DNA of 64,000 nt. It comes from CmP2 sp052084925. Lineage in GTDB: Bacteria > Actinomycetota > Actinomycetes > Actinomycetales > Micrococcaceae. A model generated the notes under the pieces. It did no database searches, was not told the DNA's origin, and saw only the letters and a program-made list of their open reading frames with translations. Where the stretch lies: NCBI GenBank assembly GCA_052084925.1, contig JBQDEV010000010.1, positions 65,468-129,467 on the forward strand, in the 5' to 3' direction. Positions 36,399 through 45,435 of the stretch are shown piece after piece (positions within the stretch are counted from its first letter, which is position 1; each line of letters opens with the position of its first letter). A program made the position numbers and the translations under genes.

Positions 36399-37208
36399 CT
36401 AGTTGCTGGCCGACGCCTCGGACGCGAACAGCGCCGCACCGATGATTCCGGCGTTATTGGTCATGGAGGCGGGCACGATGGGTGCACGCAACGACAGATA
36501 CGGCATGAAATCCTCGGGGCGCTTGGAGATGCCGCCGCCGATGATGAACAGGTCCGGCGAGAAGAGCCGCTCCACGTGGTCCAGGTAGGGCTGCAGACGC
36601 TGCTCAGCGTAGACCTGCCAGTCGAGGTCCTCCCGCTCACGTGCCGCCGCGGACGCCCGTTTCTCGGCCATTCCGCCCTCGAATTCCAGGGACCCGAGTT
36701 CCAGGTTGGGAACCAGGACGCCGTCGTGGATCAGCGCTGATCCGATGCCGGTGCCCAGAGTGATGGTCATGACCGTGCCGGCCTTCTCCACACCGGCACC
36801 GAAACGCGATTCGGCGAGCCCGGCGGCGTCGGCATCATTGAGCACGCGCACTTCCCGGCCGAGGCGTGCGGAGAACAGGTCTGCGACTTCGGCACCCACC
36901 CAGGACGGATCGATGTTGTTGGCTGAAAGGCAGATCCCGTGATGAATCACTGCCGGAAAGCAGATGCCCACCGGGTTGGTCGGCTGCGGCGCCTTGGGCC
37001 GCGCGTCGAGCTCCGCGACGATCTCAGCTACCGTTTCGGCCACCTTCTCTGGGGTGGCCGGGCGTGGAGTCGGGATCCGGAACCGACCGCCGTGCAACGA
37101 ACCGTTCGCATCGTGTCCCGTTTTAAGGCGGACGATGCCGCCTTTGATGCCGGTGCCACCGATGTCGATGCCGATGAACGTGCTGGTCTTGCCGGTCGAT
37201 GCGGTCAT
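36399..37208 (-). CDS. ppgK: Polyphosphate glucokinase
   Basis: A 269-residue ROK-type kinase that phosphorylates glucose with polyphosphate or ATP, typical of Actinobacteria. The phosphate-binding motif GIDIGGTGIKGG is near residue 12, LNDADAAGLAE holds the catalytic Asp, and TLGTGIGSALI and FIIGGGISK are family blocks. The ATG at 37208 has AGGAG 5 nt upstream; a GTG two codons earlier is less likely. In M. tuberculosis ppgK adjoins sigA, but here the two lie 26 kb apart. Confidence 0.94.
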   Translation of the reverse strand: MTASTGKTSTFIGIDIGGTGIKGGIVRLKTGHDANGSLHGGRFRIPTPRPATPEKVAETVAEIVAELDARPKAPQPTNPVGICFPAVIHHGICLSANNIDPSWVGAEVADLFSARLGREVRVLNDADAAGLAESRFGAGVEKAGTVMTITLGTGIGSALIHDGVLVPNLELGSLEFEGGMAEKRASAAAREREDLDWQVYAEQRLQPYLDHVERLFSPDLFIIGGGISKRPEDFMPYLSLRAPIVPASMTNNAGIIGAALFASEASASN

Positions 37209-37250
37209 GGACACTCCTAGACGAGAGATACGGTGGGGCGAGACGTCGGG

Positions 37251-38231
37251 TCAGGACAAGGTGAGGATATCGGCGCCGTCGTCGGTCACCACGAGTGTGT
37301 GCTCGAACTGTGCCGTACGGCCCCGGTCCCGGGTTGTGACGGTCCAGCCGTCATCCCACAGGTCCCATTCGATCGCGCCCAGGGTGATCATCGGTTCAAT
37401 GGTAAACACCATTCCCGGCACCATCACAGTGTTGTACGCCGGGGCAGCGTCGTAATGAGGAACGATGAGACCGGAATGGAACTCGACTCCGACGCCGTGC
37501 CCGACGAAATCCTTCACCACCCCGTAGCCGAAACGCCGGGCATACGAGGAGATCGCTCGACCAATGACGTTGATCTCCCGGCCAGGCTTGACTGCGCGGA
37601 TCCCGCGCATCATCGCCTCGTGCGTGCGCTCGATCAGCTGATTGGTCTCCTCATCGACCGTACCCGCCCGGAACGTGCGGTTCGTGTCGCCGTGGACGCC
37701 GTCGTGGTAGGCAGTGATGTCGACGTTCAACAGGTCGCCGTCCTCCAGCACCGTCGAGTCGGGGATGCCGTGGCAGACCACTTCATTCAGCGAGGTGCAG
37801 ATCGACTTGGGGAACTCTTTATAGGACAGGCAGGACGGGTAGGCGTCGGCGTCCACCAAGAACTGGTGGGCGATCGCATCGAGTTCATCGGTGGTCACCC
37901 CAGGACGGATGTGGTCCTGTAGGGCGTCGAGAGCCTGGGAGGCGATGCGGCCGGCGGTCCGGATCCGCTCGATGCCGGCGGCATCGTAGACATCGCCGGC
38001 TCGACCTTCGTCGGCGGTCTTCTTGCCGACGTACTCCGGGCGAGCAATGCGAGCCGGAACGAAGCGCTCGGCCGAGATCGTGCCCGGCGCCAGGCGGCCG
38101 CGGGGCGCGCGCGAACCGGGCTGGCCCCGGTCGGGTCCGGCCACGGGGAGGTTGTGGCTGGCGTGGCTCCCCGGTGCGGGCGCATCCAGAGAGGTCGTGG
38201 TCGCAGTGCTCGGCAGCTGATTCTCGGTCAT
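37251..38231 (-). CDS. map: Methionine aminopeptidase, type Ic
   Basis: A 326-residue dimetal peptidase removing N-terminal Met. Metal ligands are seen in NVDITAYHDG (Asp near residue 170), DTNRTF (181), FVGHGVG (His 244), TIEPM (Glu 278) and AQFEHT (Glu 310), and the substrate His is in VCHGIPD. About 75 Pro/Gly/Arg-rich residues precede the catalytic domain, as in mycobacterial MetAP1c, where a Pro-rich extension is thought to meet the ribosome. TAGGAT lies 7 nt before the ATG at 38231, so the message is probably leaderless. Confidence 0.95.
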   Translation of the reverse strand: MTENQLPSTATTTSLDAPAPGSHASHNLPVAGPDRGQPGSRAPRGRLAPGTISAERFVPARIARPEYVGKKTADEGRAGDVYDAAGIERIRTAGRIASQALDALQDHIRPGVTTDELDAIAHQFLVDADAYPSCLSYKEFPKSICTSLNEVVCHGIPDSTVLEDGDLLNVDITAYHDGVHGDTNRTFRAGTVDEETNQLIERTHEAMMRGIRAVKPGREINVIGRAISSYARRFGYGVVKDFVGHGVGVEFHSGLIVPHYDAAPAYNTVMVPGMVFTIEPMITLGAIEWDLWDDGWTVTTRDRGRTAQFEHTLVVTDDGADILTLS

Positions 38232-38311
38232 GATCCCGATCCTATCGCGCGGGGGTGCGGCGGCGTCGAGCGCCGCTACCGTGTGCAGCACCGGTGTGAT
38301 ATTGATGACCT

Positions 38312-38479
38312 ATGGCTGAGTATTGGTTCAACGTAGAGACCCACCAGATCGAGGACGGCCCGCAATCGGACTGGTCGAAACTCCTCGGTCCCTACACCAC
38401 CCGTGAGGACGCCGAGAAGGCGCTCTCGACGGTGCAGGCGAACAACGAGCGCTGGGACGAAGACGACGAGGACGACTGA
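38312..38479 (+). CDS. Small SPOR-like actinobacterial protein (55 aa)
   Basis: A short gene, MAEYWFNVETHQIEDGPQSD at its start, ending in the acidic tail WDEDDEDD. The aromatic start, the LGPYTTREDAEKAL segment and the length match a small conserved actinobacterial family often labelled SPOR domain-containing and commonly found beside map. It is too short for a complete SPOR fold. No ribosome site is visible. TATTGA (38300-38305) lies 6 nt before the ATG, so a leaderless message divergent from map is likely. Function unknown. Confidence 0.85.
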   Translation: MAEYWFNVETHQIEDGPQSDWSKLLGPYTTREDAEKALSTVQANNERWDEDDEDD

Positions 38480-38503
38480 CACGCCGCCCTCGCCGTTACC
38501 GTC

Positions 38504-39316
38504 TCAGTAGCCGTGCTCTTCGCTCGGGAAGCTGCCGTCCAGCACCTCACGATGGTATGAGGAGACGGCGTCCGTCACGATCGAGTGCAGCTGGGCGTAT
38601 TGCTTGACGAAGCGCGCCATCTTTCCCTCGCGCAATCCCAGCATGTCCTGCCACACCAGCACCTGTCCGGTCGTGTGCGGTCCGGCTCCGATGCCGATGG
38701 TCGGCACGCGCAGTGCCTCGTCGACCCGGCGCGCGACGTCGGCGGGCACCATCTCCATCAGGATGGCGAAGGCTCCGGCCTCCTGCAGTGCGACGGCGTC
38801 GTCGACTATGGCACCGGCAGCATCGTCGCCTCGCCCCTGGATCCGATAGCCGCCCAGCACGTTCTCCGATTGCGGCGTAAAACCGATGTGTCCGATGACG
38901 GCCACTCCCGCGGCCACCAGTGCACGGACGTGATCGGCGAAGGCAGCGCCGCCTTCGATCTTGACGGCGGACACTCCGGATTCTTTGACGAGTCGGACCG
39001 CGGACTCCACTGCCTGGGCGGGGGAGATCTCGTAGCTGCCGAAGGGCAGATCGGCCACGACGAAAGCGCGCTCGGTGCCGCGTACCACGGCCTGCGAGAA
39101 GGTGATGATGTCATCCAGAGTGACGGGTAGCGTGGTGGAATGACCCAACACGGTATTGCCCACGGAATCTCCGATGAGCAGCATCTCGATCCCGGACTGA
39201 TCAAACAGTCCCGCGGTGATCGCGTCGTAGCTGGTGAGCATCGCGAAGCGCCGACCGGCGTCCTTCGCCTGCTGGAAATGGACGGTGCGGTACTTCCGAG
39301 GAATCGAGTCGGCCAT
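38504..39316 (-). CDS. panB: 3-methyl-2-oxobutanoate hydroxymethyltransferase
   Basis: A 270-residue TIM-barrel enzyme making ketopantoate from alpha-ketoisovalerate and methylene-tetrahydrofolate, the first committed step to pantothenate and CoA. LIGDSVGNTVLGH (Mg-binding Asp), VVADLPFGSYE, AVKIEGG and GHIGFTPQS are the family blocks, all intact. The ATG at 39316 follows TAAGCT by 7 nt (leaderless type). Divergent from glnA2, as in M. tuberculosis where panB and glnA2 are near each other. Confidence 0.96.
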   Translation of the reverse strand: MADSIPRKYRTVHFQQAKDAGRRFAMLTSYDAITAGLFDQSGIEMLLIGDSVGNTVLGHSTTLPVTLDDIITFSQAVVRGTERAFVVADLPFGSYEISPAQAVESAVRLVKESGVSAVKIEGGAAFADHVRALVAAGVAVIGHIGFTPQSENVLGGYRIQGRGDDAAGAIVDDAVALQEAGAFAILMEMVPADVARRVDEALRVPTIGIGAGPHTTGQVLVWQDMLGLREGKMARFVKQYAQLHSIVTDAVSSYHREVLDGSFPSEEHGY

Positions 39317-39413
39317 GTCCGTTAGCTTAGCGGAGATGCGGGGGACTATTGTGGAATCACGGAGCGCCCGCAGCTGCGGCGAGCTCTGAGAAGGACCCAA
39401 TCCGGAGGCATGC

Positions 39414-40754
39414 ATGGATCGTCAGCAAGAGTTCGTCCTACGCACCATCGAGGATCGCGACGTGCGCTTCGTGCGCCTGTGGTTCACGGACGTGACGGGA
39501 ACGCTGAAGTCGGTGGCGTTGGCGCCGGCCGAAGTCGAGAACGCCTTCCAGGAGGGCCTGGGCTTCGACGGGTCGTCCATCGACGGGTATACCCGGATCT
39601 TCGAGTCCGACATGCTGCTGGCTCCGGATGCCTCGACCTTCCAGATTCTGCCGTGGCGCGGTGAGGACGAGCCCACCTCCCGCATGTTCTGCGATGTGCA
39701 GACGCCCGACGGCGAATCCTCTGCCGCCGACCCGCGTCATGTGTTGCGTCGTGCCCTGGACAAAGCCGCCGATATGGGTTTCACCTGCTACACCCACCCG
39801 GAAATCGAGTTCTACCTGCTGAAGTCCAACAGCCTGGACGCTTCCGGTCAGCCGGTGCCGGTCGACCAAGCCGGTTACTTCGACCACGTTCCCGGAGGCG
39901 TGGCACAGGATTTCCGTCGCCACGTCGTCTCCATGCTGGAAGCAATCGGCATCTCCGTGGAATTCAGTCACCACGAGAACGGTCCCGGTCAGAACGAGAT
40001 CGACCTGCGTGCCGCCGACGCTCTGACCACGGCGGACAACATCATGACGTTCCGCACGGTGGTCAAGGAGGTTGCACAGCTCCAAGGCAGCTACGCCACC
40101 TTCATGCCCAAGCCCTTCGGCGAGCACCCCGGCTCCGGGATGCACACGCATTTCTCGCTGTTCGAGGGTGATTCCAACGCCTTCTACGAGCCCAGCGCCG
40201 AGTACAAGCTGTCCACCACCGGACGCCGTTTCATCGCTGGGCTGCTCCACCACTCGGTCGAGATCTCAGCGATCACTCACCAGTTCGTTAACTCCTACAA
40301 GCGCCTCTGGGGCGGGGGAGAGGCCCCGGCGTATGTCTCCTGGGGGCACAACAACCGCTCGGCCCTGGTGCGGGTCCCCCTCTACAAGCCCGACAAGGCT
40401 GGCTCGGCACGCGTGGAGTACCGTGGCATCGACTCTGCGGCGAACCCTTACCTGGCCTATGCAACACTCATCTCGGCTGGGCTGAAGGGGATCGAGGAGG
40501 AATACGAGTTGCCCGAAGCAGCGGCCGAGGATATCTCCGCACTGACCTCGCATGAACGCCGGGTGCTGGGTCACGACCCGCTCCCGGGCACCCTGCACGA
40601 TGCGCTGCGGGTGATGGAGGACTCCGAATTCATCGCCGAGGTACTTGGCGAGCAGGTCTTCGAGAACTTCCTGCGCAACAAGCGCCAGGAATGGGACGAC
40701 TATCGGGTCAATGTCTCGCCCTATGAGCTGCAGCGCTATCTCGGGATTCTGTAA
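39414..40754 (+). CDS. glnA2: Glutamine synthetase-like enzyme GlnA2
   Basis: A 446-residue type I glutamine synthetase fold. Metal and substrate residues are in GFDGSSIDGY, HPEIEFYL, GQNEIDLR, GSGMHTHFSLF and the NNRSALVRVP block. It is shorter than GlnA1 and sits in an operon with glnE, as Rv2222c does in M. tuberculosis. In Streptomyces GlnA2 has been shown to act on polyamines (gamma-glutamylpolyamine synthetase), so glutamine synthesis is not assured. Unexpectedly EEYELPE near residue 361 keeps a Tyr where GlnA1 has its adenylylation loop. GGAGG lies 5 nt before the ATG. Confidence 0.93.
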   Translation: MDRQQEFVLRTIEDRDVRFVRLWFTDVTGTLKSVALAPAEVENAFQEGLGFDGSSIDGYTRIFESDMLLAPDASTFQILPWRGEDEPTSRMFCDVQTPDGESSAADPRHVLRRALDKAADMGFTCYTHPEIEFYLLKSNSLDASGQPVPVDQAGYFDHVPGGVAQDFRRHVVSMLEAIGISVEFSHHENGPGQNEIDLRAADALTTADNIMTFRTVVKEVAQLQGSYATFMPKPFGEHPGSGMHTHFSLFEGDSNAFYEPSAEYKLSTTGRRFIAGLLHHSVEISAITHQFVNSYKRLWGGGEAPAYVSWGHNNRSALVRVPLYKPDKAGSARVEYRGIDSAANPYLAYATLISAGLKGIEEEYELPEAAAEDISALTSHERRVLGHDPLPGTLHDALRVMEDSEFIAEVLGEQVFENFLRNKRQEWDDYRVNVSPYELQRYLGIL

Positions 40755-40756
40755 AG

Positions 40757-43700
40757 GTGACGGGCACAGCCAGCGACCGACCGACGACCGTCGGAGGCAC
40801 TGAGCTGCGCCGACGCGATCTGATCGCGGCCGGGTTCTCTGACCTCGACCGGGCCCTGCAACTCCTCGACTCCCGAGAATTGGAAGGCTGCGACCGTGGG
40901 CTGCTGCTGCAGTCGATGAAGTCCGTGGCCGATGCTGACCAGGCCCTCCTGCTCCTCTTGCGGCTCATTGATCGCGCACCCCACGTGCGATCACTGCTGA
41001 TCGGCGCTGCCGACGATACGCCACAGAGCCGTCGCGCTGACACCCGGACCGTGGTGACCCTGTTACGACTCTTGGGCGCCTCCGAGGCTCTATCGGAGTT
41101 CTTGATCCGTCGTCCGGAACAACTCGACCTGATCCTCGATCCGGACGCGGCCGCCACGAGCGCGCCCGCGCTTCGCGGTCTCGACCCGGACCTCGACGGC
41201 AACTCCGTCAACCAGGCCGTCGAACTGCGCAGGATCCTGCTGGACGCCGTCGGTGCAGCGGCCTCCTCCGACCAGCCTCAGTCCACCATGACGGGCAAGG
41301 ACGCCGCCGTGGCGCTGCGTGTTGCCTATCGGCGACAGATCGTGGCGATCACGCTTCAGGATCTGATGTCGCCGAACCCACTGGAGGTCCAGCCAGTGGT
41401 CTCGCGCTGGCTGGCCGATATCGCCGCGGCCGCTGTCGAGGCCGCCCTCACGGTCGCTCGGGCCGAGGCAAGGGAGAAGCACGGCCCGGTGGCCGATGAA
41501 GTGCAACTGAGCGTGTTGGGGATGGGCAAATGCGGTGCACGCGAGCTCAATTACATCTCCGACGTCGACGTGATCTTCGTTCACGAGGCTCCCGAGGAGC
41601 ATCAGACGATCGCCGAGGAACTGGCCGCCGGAATCTCCGTTCACATCAACCGACCTGCAGCCGAACCGGGTCTCTGGGAAGTCGATGCCAACCTGCGGCC
41701 GGAGGGCAAGGACGGCGCCCTGACCCGTACGGTCGATTCGCACCTGGAGTACTACCGGCGCTGGGCACATACCTGGGAGTTCCAAGCACTGCTCAAAGCC
41801 CGCCTCATCGCCGGTGACCCCGACCTGGCTCAGCGCTATCTCGACGGCATCCACCCGATGGTCTGGGATGCGTCCTCCCGTGACGGGTTCGTGGAGCAGG
41901 TGCGCTCGATGCGTCGTCGGGTCATGGACAACATCGCCAGCCGCGACAAAGAACGCGAGATCAAGCTGGGGGCCGGAGGGCTGCGCGACGTCGAGTTCAG
42001 TGTCCAGCTCCTGCAACTGGTGCATGGCAAGACCGATGAGACGTTGCGGGTTCAGGGCACCGAGGATGCGATCACCGCATTGCGCGACGGGGTCTACATC
42101 GGGCGGGCCGACGCCGAGGACCTGGCACGGGCCTATCGGTACCTGAGACTGCTGGAACACCGTATTCAGCTGGTGCACATGCGCCGAACCCACCTGATGC
42201 CCGAACACGAAGAGCAACTGCGCGTGCTCGCACGCGCCATCGAACCCGCGGACCGCCCCAGCACCAAAGTGATGAACGCCGAACGCCTGCAGGCCTCCTG
42301 GCACAAGACGCGTCGACGGGTGCAGGAGCTGCACCAGCGCATCTTCTACCGGCCGCTGCTCTCCTCCGTGGCCAGCCTGTCCGCCGACGAAGTGCAGCTC
42401 AGTCCCGAAGCGGTGCGGCAGCGGCTGGCAGCACTGGGCTATCGTGATCCGGCAGGAGCGATGCGCCACATCGAGGCGCTCTCTGGCGGGGTGTCGCGCC
42501 GAGCCGCCTTGCAACGGCAACTACTACCGGCGCTACTGGCATGGATGGCCAATGGTGCTGATCCGGATGGCGGTTTGCTCGGGTTCCGTCGGCTGAGCGA
42601 GTCTCTTGGGAATTCGCCGTGGTTCTTGCGCATGCTGCGCGATTCCTCGGCCGCCGCGGAGCGGCTGTGCCACGTGCTGAGCTCCTCGCGCTTCCTTTCG
42701 GACATGGTTGAACACGCTCCGGACGCGGCGGCATGGCTCGACCAGGACCGGCATCTGGTCCCGGTCTCCCTGACCGATCAGATCCAAGAGATGCGCGCCG
42801 TCGTCGCCCGTCATCCCAAGTCCGATTCCGCGATGCGCCAGGTCAGACTGATCCGCCGTCGCGAGATCTTGCGCACAGCGCTGTCGGACGCCACCGGGGT
42901 CAGCGATCTGAAGACGGTCTGTCATGCGCTGGCCGACATTGATCAGGCGGCGGTGGTCGCCGCCTACGAGATCGTGGTGCGCGGGGCCGGCGAGGATCGG
43001 GCTGCGGATCTCGCTGTGATCGCCATGGGACGTCAGGGGGGACGCGAGATCACGTATGGTTCCGACCTGGACGTGATGTTCGTGCAGCGAGCGACCGGAA
43101 ACGGGAACCCGGACGATGCCCAGAAGCAGGGCATCGAGATGGCGAAGCGCTTGACGACCCTGCTGAAGTCTCCGCTGACACAGGCGATCCCGCTGGAACC
43201 TCGCCTGGTGATTGACGCCGATCTGCGTCCCGAAGGCAAGAAGGGTCCCCTGGTGCGGTCGCTGGATTCCTATCGGGAGTACTACCACCGCTGGGGCGAG
43301 ATCTGGGAGGTGCAGGCGTTGCTGCGAGCACGCACCATCGCCGGACCTGCAGACCTGCAGGAGGAGATCACGCAGTGGGCGAATTCGGTGCGCTATGACA
43401 CCGAGATCACCGGGACCCAGCTGCGGGAGATCCGCCGTATCAAGGCCAGGGTGGAGTCGGAACGGCTTCCGCGCGGCGCCGACTCGGCCCGACATATCAA
43501 ACTCGGTCGCGGCGGGCTCTCCGACGTCGAGTGGCTGGTGCAGACCCTGCAGCTGCAGCACGCCGGTGACTATGAGAGCCTGCATGAGACCGGCACCATG
43601 ACCGCGTTGGAGGCACTGACCAGCATCGGCGCCCTGGACCGCGAGGAATCGGACCAGCTGGCGGAGGCCTGGCGGCTGGCCACCAGGGTCCGGGCGGCCA

Positions 43701-43876
43701 GCATGCTCTGGACCGGCAAGACCTCCGACGTGCTGCCGACCAATCGCGATGACCTGGAAGCGATCGCCCGGTGGTGCGGCTACGAACCAGGAAGTGCTTC
43801 AGAACTCGAAGAGGACTACCTGCGTAGCACGCGGCGGGCCCGGGCGGTGTTCGACCGCCGGTTCTATGGGGTCTGA
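40757..43876 (+). CDS. glnE: Bifunctional glutamine synthetase adenylyltransferase/deadenylase
   Basis: A 1039-residue enzyme with two nucleotidyltransferase domains. The N-terminal deadenylase site is GMGKCGARELNYISDVDV (about residue 254) and the C-terminal adenylyltransferase site is AMGRQGGREITYGSDLDV (about 755). Each is followed by a helical GlnE domain with the ADLRPEGK and ANLRPEGK motifs. It sets glutamine synthetase activity by adding or removing AMP on a Tyr. The GTG start is 2 nt after the glnA2 stop, so the two are co-expressed. The last 13 nt overlap the convergent flavin oxidoreductase gene. Confidence 0.97.
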   Translation: MTGTASDRPTTVGGTELRRRDLIAAGFSDLDRALQLLDSRELEGCDRGLLLQSMKSVADADQALLLLLRLIDRAPHVRSLLIGAADDTPQSRRADTRTVVTLLRLLGASEALSEFLIRRPEQLDLILDPDAAATSAPALRGLDPDLDGNSVNQAVELRRILLDAVGAAASSDQPQSTMTGKDAAVALRVAYRRQIVAITLQDLMSPNPLEVQPVVSRWLADIAAAAVEAALTVARAEAREKHGPVADEVQLSVLGMGKCGARELNYISDVDVIFVHEAPEEHQTIAEELAAGISVHINRPAAEPGLWEVDANLRPEGKDGALTRTVDSHLEYYRRWAHTWEFQALLKARLIAGDPDLAQRYLDGIHPMVWDASSRDGFVEQVRSMRRRVMDNIASRDKEREIKLGAGGLRDVEFSVQLLQLVHGKTDETLRVQGTEDAITALRDGVYIGRADAEDLARAYRYLRLLEHRIQLVHMRRTHLMPEHEEQLRVLARAIEPADRPSTKVMNAERLQASWHKTRRRVQELHQRIFYRPLLSSVASLSADEVQLSPEAVRQRLAALGYRDPAGAMRHIEALSGGVSRRAALQRQLLPALLAWMANGADPDGGLLGFRRLSESLGNSPWFLRMLRDSSAAAERLCHVLSSSRFLSDMVEHAPDAAAWLDQDRHLVPVSLTDQIQEMRAVVARHPKSDSAMRQVRLIRRREILRTALSDATGVSDLKTVCHALADIDQAAVVAAYEIVVRGAGEDRAADLAVIAMGRQGGREITYGSDLDVMFVQRATGNGNPDDAQKQGIEMAKRLTTLLKSPLTQAIPLEPRLVIDADLRPEGKKGPLVRSLDSYREYYHRWGEIWEVQALLRARTIAGPADLQEEITQWANSVRYDTEITGTQLREIRRIKARVESERLPRGADSARHIKLGRGGLSDVEWLVQTLQLQHAGDYESLHETGTMTALEALTSIGALDREESDQLAEAWRLATRVRAASMLWTGKTSDVLPTNRDDLEAIARWCGYEPGSASELEEDYLRSTRRARAVFDRRFYGV

Positions 43877-44844
43877 CCCAGCAGCTCGAGGGTGCGGCGC
43901 CGATCGGAGAGATCCGGCGCCAGATTGGTGATGATCAGCTCGTCGGCCTGGACGCGTTCCCGGAACCGGTTCAGATAGTCGCGCACCGTCTCGACGGTGC
44001 CCACGGCGGAGTACTTCAGCATGCCCAGCACCTGCTCTCCGGCCGGAGAGTGCATCAGCATGGTGACCTCGTCCTCGGTCAGGCTCCTGCCCCGGCCCAG
44101 CATCATCCGGATGCGGCCGCGTTGAGCCTGCTCGAAGGCGGCATGCGCCTGTTCCTCGGTGTCGGCGGCGATGACGTTGACCGCTGCCATGAACCAGGGC
44201 TCGGAGCCGTCCTGAGGGTCGAAGGCCTCGCGGTAGATCCGTGCCGCAGACTCCAGCATCTGCGGAGCGAAGTGGGACGCGAAGGAATACCCCAGGCCGA
44301 GCTGGGCAGCCAGCTGGGCTCCGAAATGGGAGGAGCCGAGGATCCACACCGGCACGCGGGTGCCCTTGCCCGGGTAGGCGTCGACTCCGGAGATCCGCGA
44401 TTCACCGTCCAGGTAGCCCTTCAGCTCCAGCACATCCGAGGGGAACGAGTCCGCGCTGGAGTGGTCCCTCCGCAGGGCGTGCAGGGTGCGCTGGTCGGTA
44501 CCGGGTGCGCGGCCCACCCCGAGATCGATACGGTCGCCGTGCAGCTCCGCCAGGGTGCCGAACTGCTCGGCGATGACCAGTGGAGAGTGATTGGGCAGCA
44601 TCACTCCGCCCGAGCCCAGCCGGATCCGTTCGGTGTGGGCGGCCACGTGGGCCAGCAGCACTGACGTCGCCGAGGAGGCGATTCCGGGCATGTTGTGGTG
44701 CTCTGCGAACCAGATGCGGCGGAAGCCCTGTCGCTCCGCAACCTGCGCCAGCTCCACCGATTCGGCCACGGCCTCTGCGATGCTCTGGTCGTGGCGCACC
44801 AGGGCGAGATCGAGAATGGAGAGAGGGAAGGACAGCGAGGTCAC
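43864..44844 (-). CDS. LLM-class flavin-dependent oxidoreductase
   Basis: A 326-residue luciferase-like TIM-barrel protein that would use reduced FMN or F420. Typical segments are SILDLALVRHDQSIAEA at the N-terminus, WFAEHHNMPGIASSATSVLL near residue 45, LGSGGVMLPNHSPLVIAEQF near 77 and DLGVGRAPGTDQRT near 107. This layout matches the MsnO8-like/alkanal monooxygenase-like subgroup, whose substrates are mostly unknown. The GTG start lacks a strong ribosome site. It is convergent with glnE and upstream of, but not coupled to, the ribH end of the riboflavin operon; a link with flavin supply is only suggestive. Confidence 0.88.
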   Translation of the reverse strand: MTSLSFPLSILDLALVRHDQSIAEAVAESVELAQVAERQGFRRIWFAEHHNMPGIASSATSVLLAHVAAHTERIRLGSGGVMLPNHSPLVIAEQFGTLAELHGDRIDLGVGRAPGTDQRTLHALRRDHSSADSFPSDVLELKGYLDGESRISGVDAYPGKGTRVPVWILGSSHFGAQLAAQLGLGYSFASHFAPQMLESAARIYREAFDPQDGSEPWFMAAVNVIAADTEEQAHAAFEQAQRGRIRMMLGRGRSLTEDEVTMLMHSPAGEQVLGMLKYSAVGTVETVRDYLNRFRERVQADELIITNLAPDLSDRRRTLELLGQTP

Positions 44845-44958
44845 GCGGCACCGGCTTTCAGAGTTCGTGGGGTTTGCGCCAGCCGCGCCGCAATCACGGG
44901 CGCGGATGGACTCAGTGATCTCAGCGTGGCCCGACGACGCAATATTCCCTGTTCGCCG

Positions 44959-45435
44959 TCAGCGAGCACTCCTCAACGAGCTCACGACGTGGTCCAGATG
45001 CAGCGCCGCCTCGGCGGCTTCCTGGCCCTTCGACTCCGAGGACCCCTCCAAGCCGGCGCGGTCCAATGCCTGAGCATCGTCGTCGACCGTGAGGATGCCG
45101 AAACCCACCGGTTTTCCGGAGTCCAGCTGCACCCGGGTTAGGCCCTCGGTCACGGCATGGGCGACGAAATCGAAGTGAGGCGTTTCGCCGCGCACGATCA
45201 CGCCCAGGCAGACGACGGCGTCGTAACCCTGGGCCAGGGCGGTCTGTGCCGCCAGCGGAATCTCGAAGGACCCGGCCACGGTGATCAGCGTATGCTCCGC
45301 GCCGGCTGCCTCCAGGGACTGCTGTGCTCCGGCGATGAGTCCGGACATGACCTGTTCGTGCCAGGACCCGGCGATGATCGCCACGCGGCGTCCGGCGGCG
45401 TCGACGTTGAGGCTGGGGGCTCCGTGCTTACTCAT
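44959..45435 (-). CDS. ribH: 6,7-dimethyl-8-ribityllumazine synthase
   Basis: A 158-residue lumazine synthase condensing aminoribitylaminouracil with dihydroxybutanone phosphate. VAGSFEIPLAAQTAL, GVIVRGETPHFDFVAHAV (catalytic His region) and the VGFGILTVDDDAQALDRAG block are diagnostic. The ATG at 45435 lies 8 nt inside the end of ribBA, so it is the last gene of the translationally coupled rib operon. Length is normal. Confidence 0.96.
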   Translation of the reverse strand: MSKHGAPSLNVDAAGRRVAIIAGSWHEQVMSGLIAGAQQSLEAAGAEHTLITVAGSFEIPLAAQTALAQGYDAVVCLGVIVRGETPHFDFVAHAVTEGLTRVQLDSGKPVGFGILTVDDDAQALDRAGLEGSSESKGQEAAEAALHLDHVVSSLRSAR

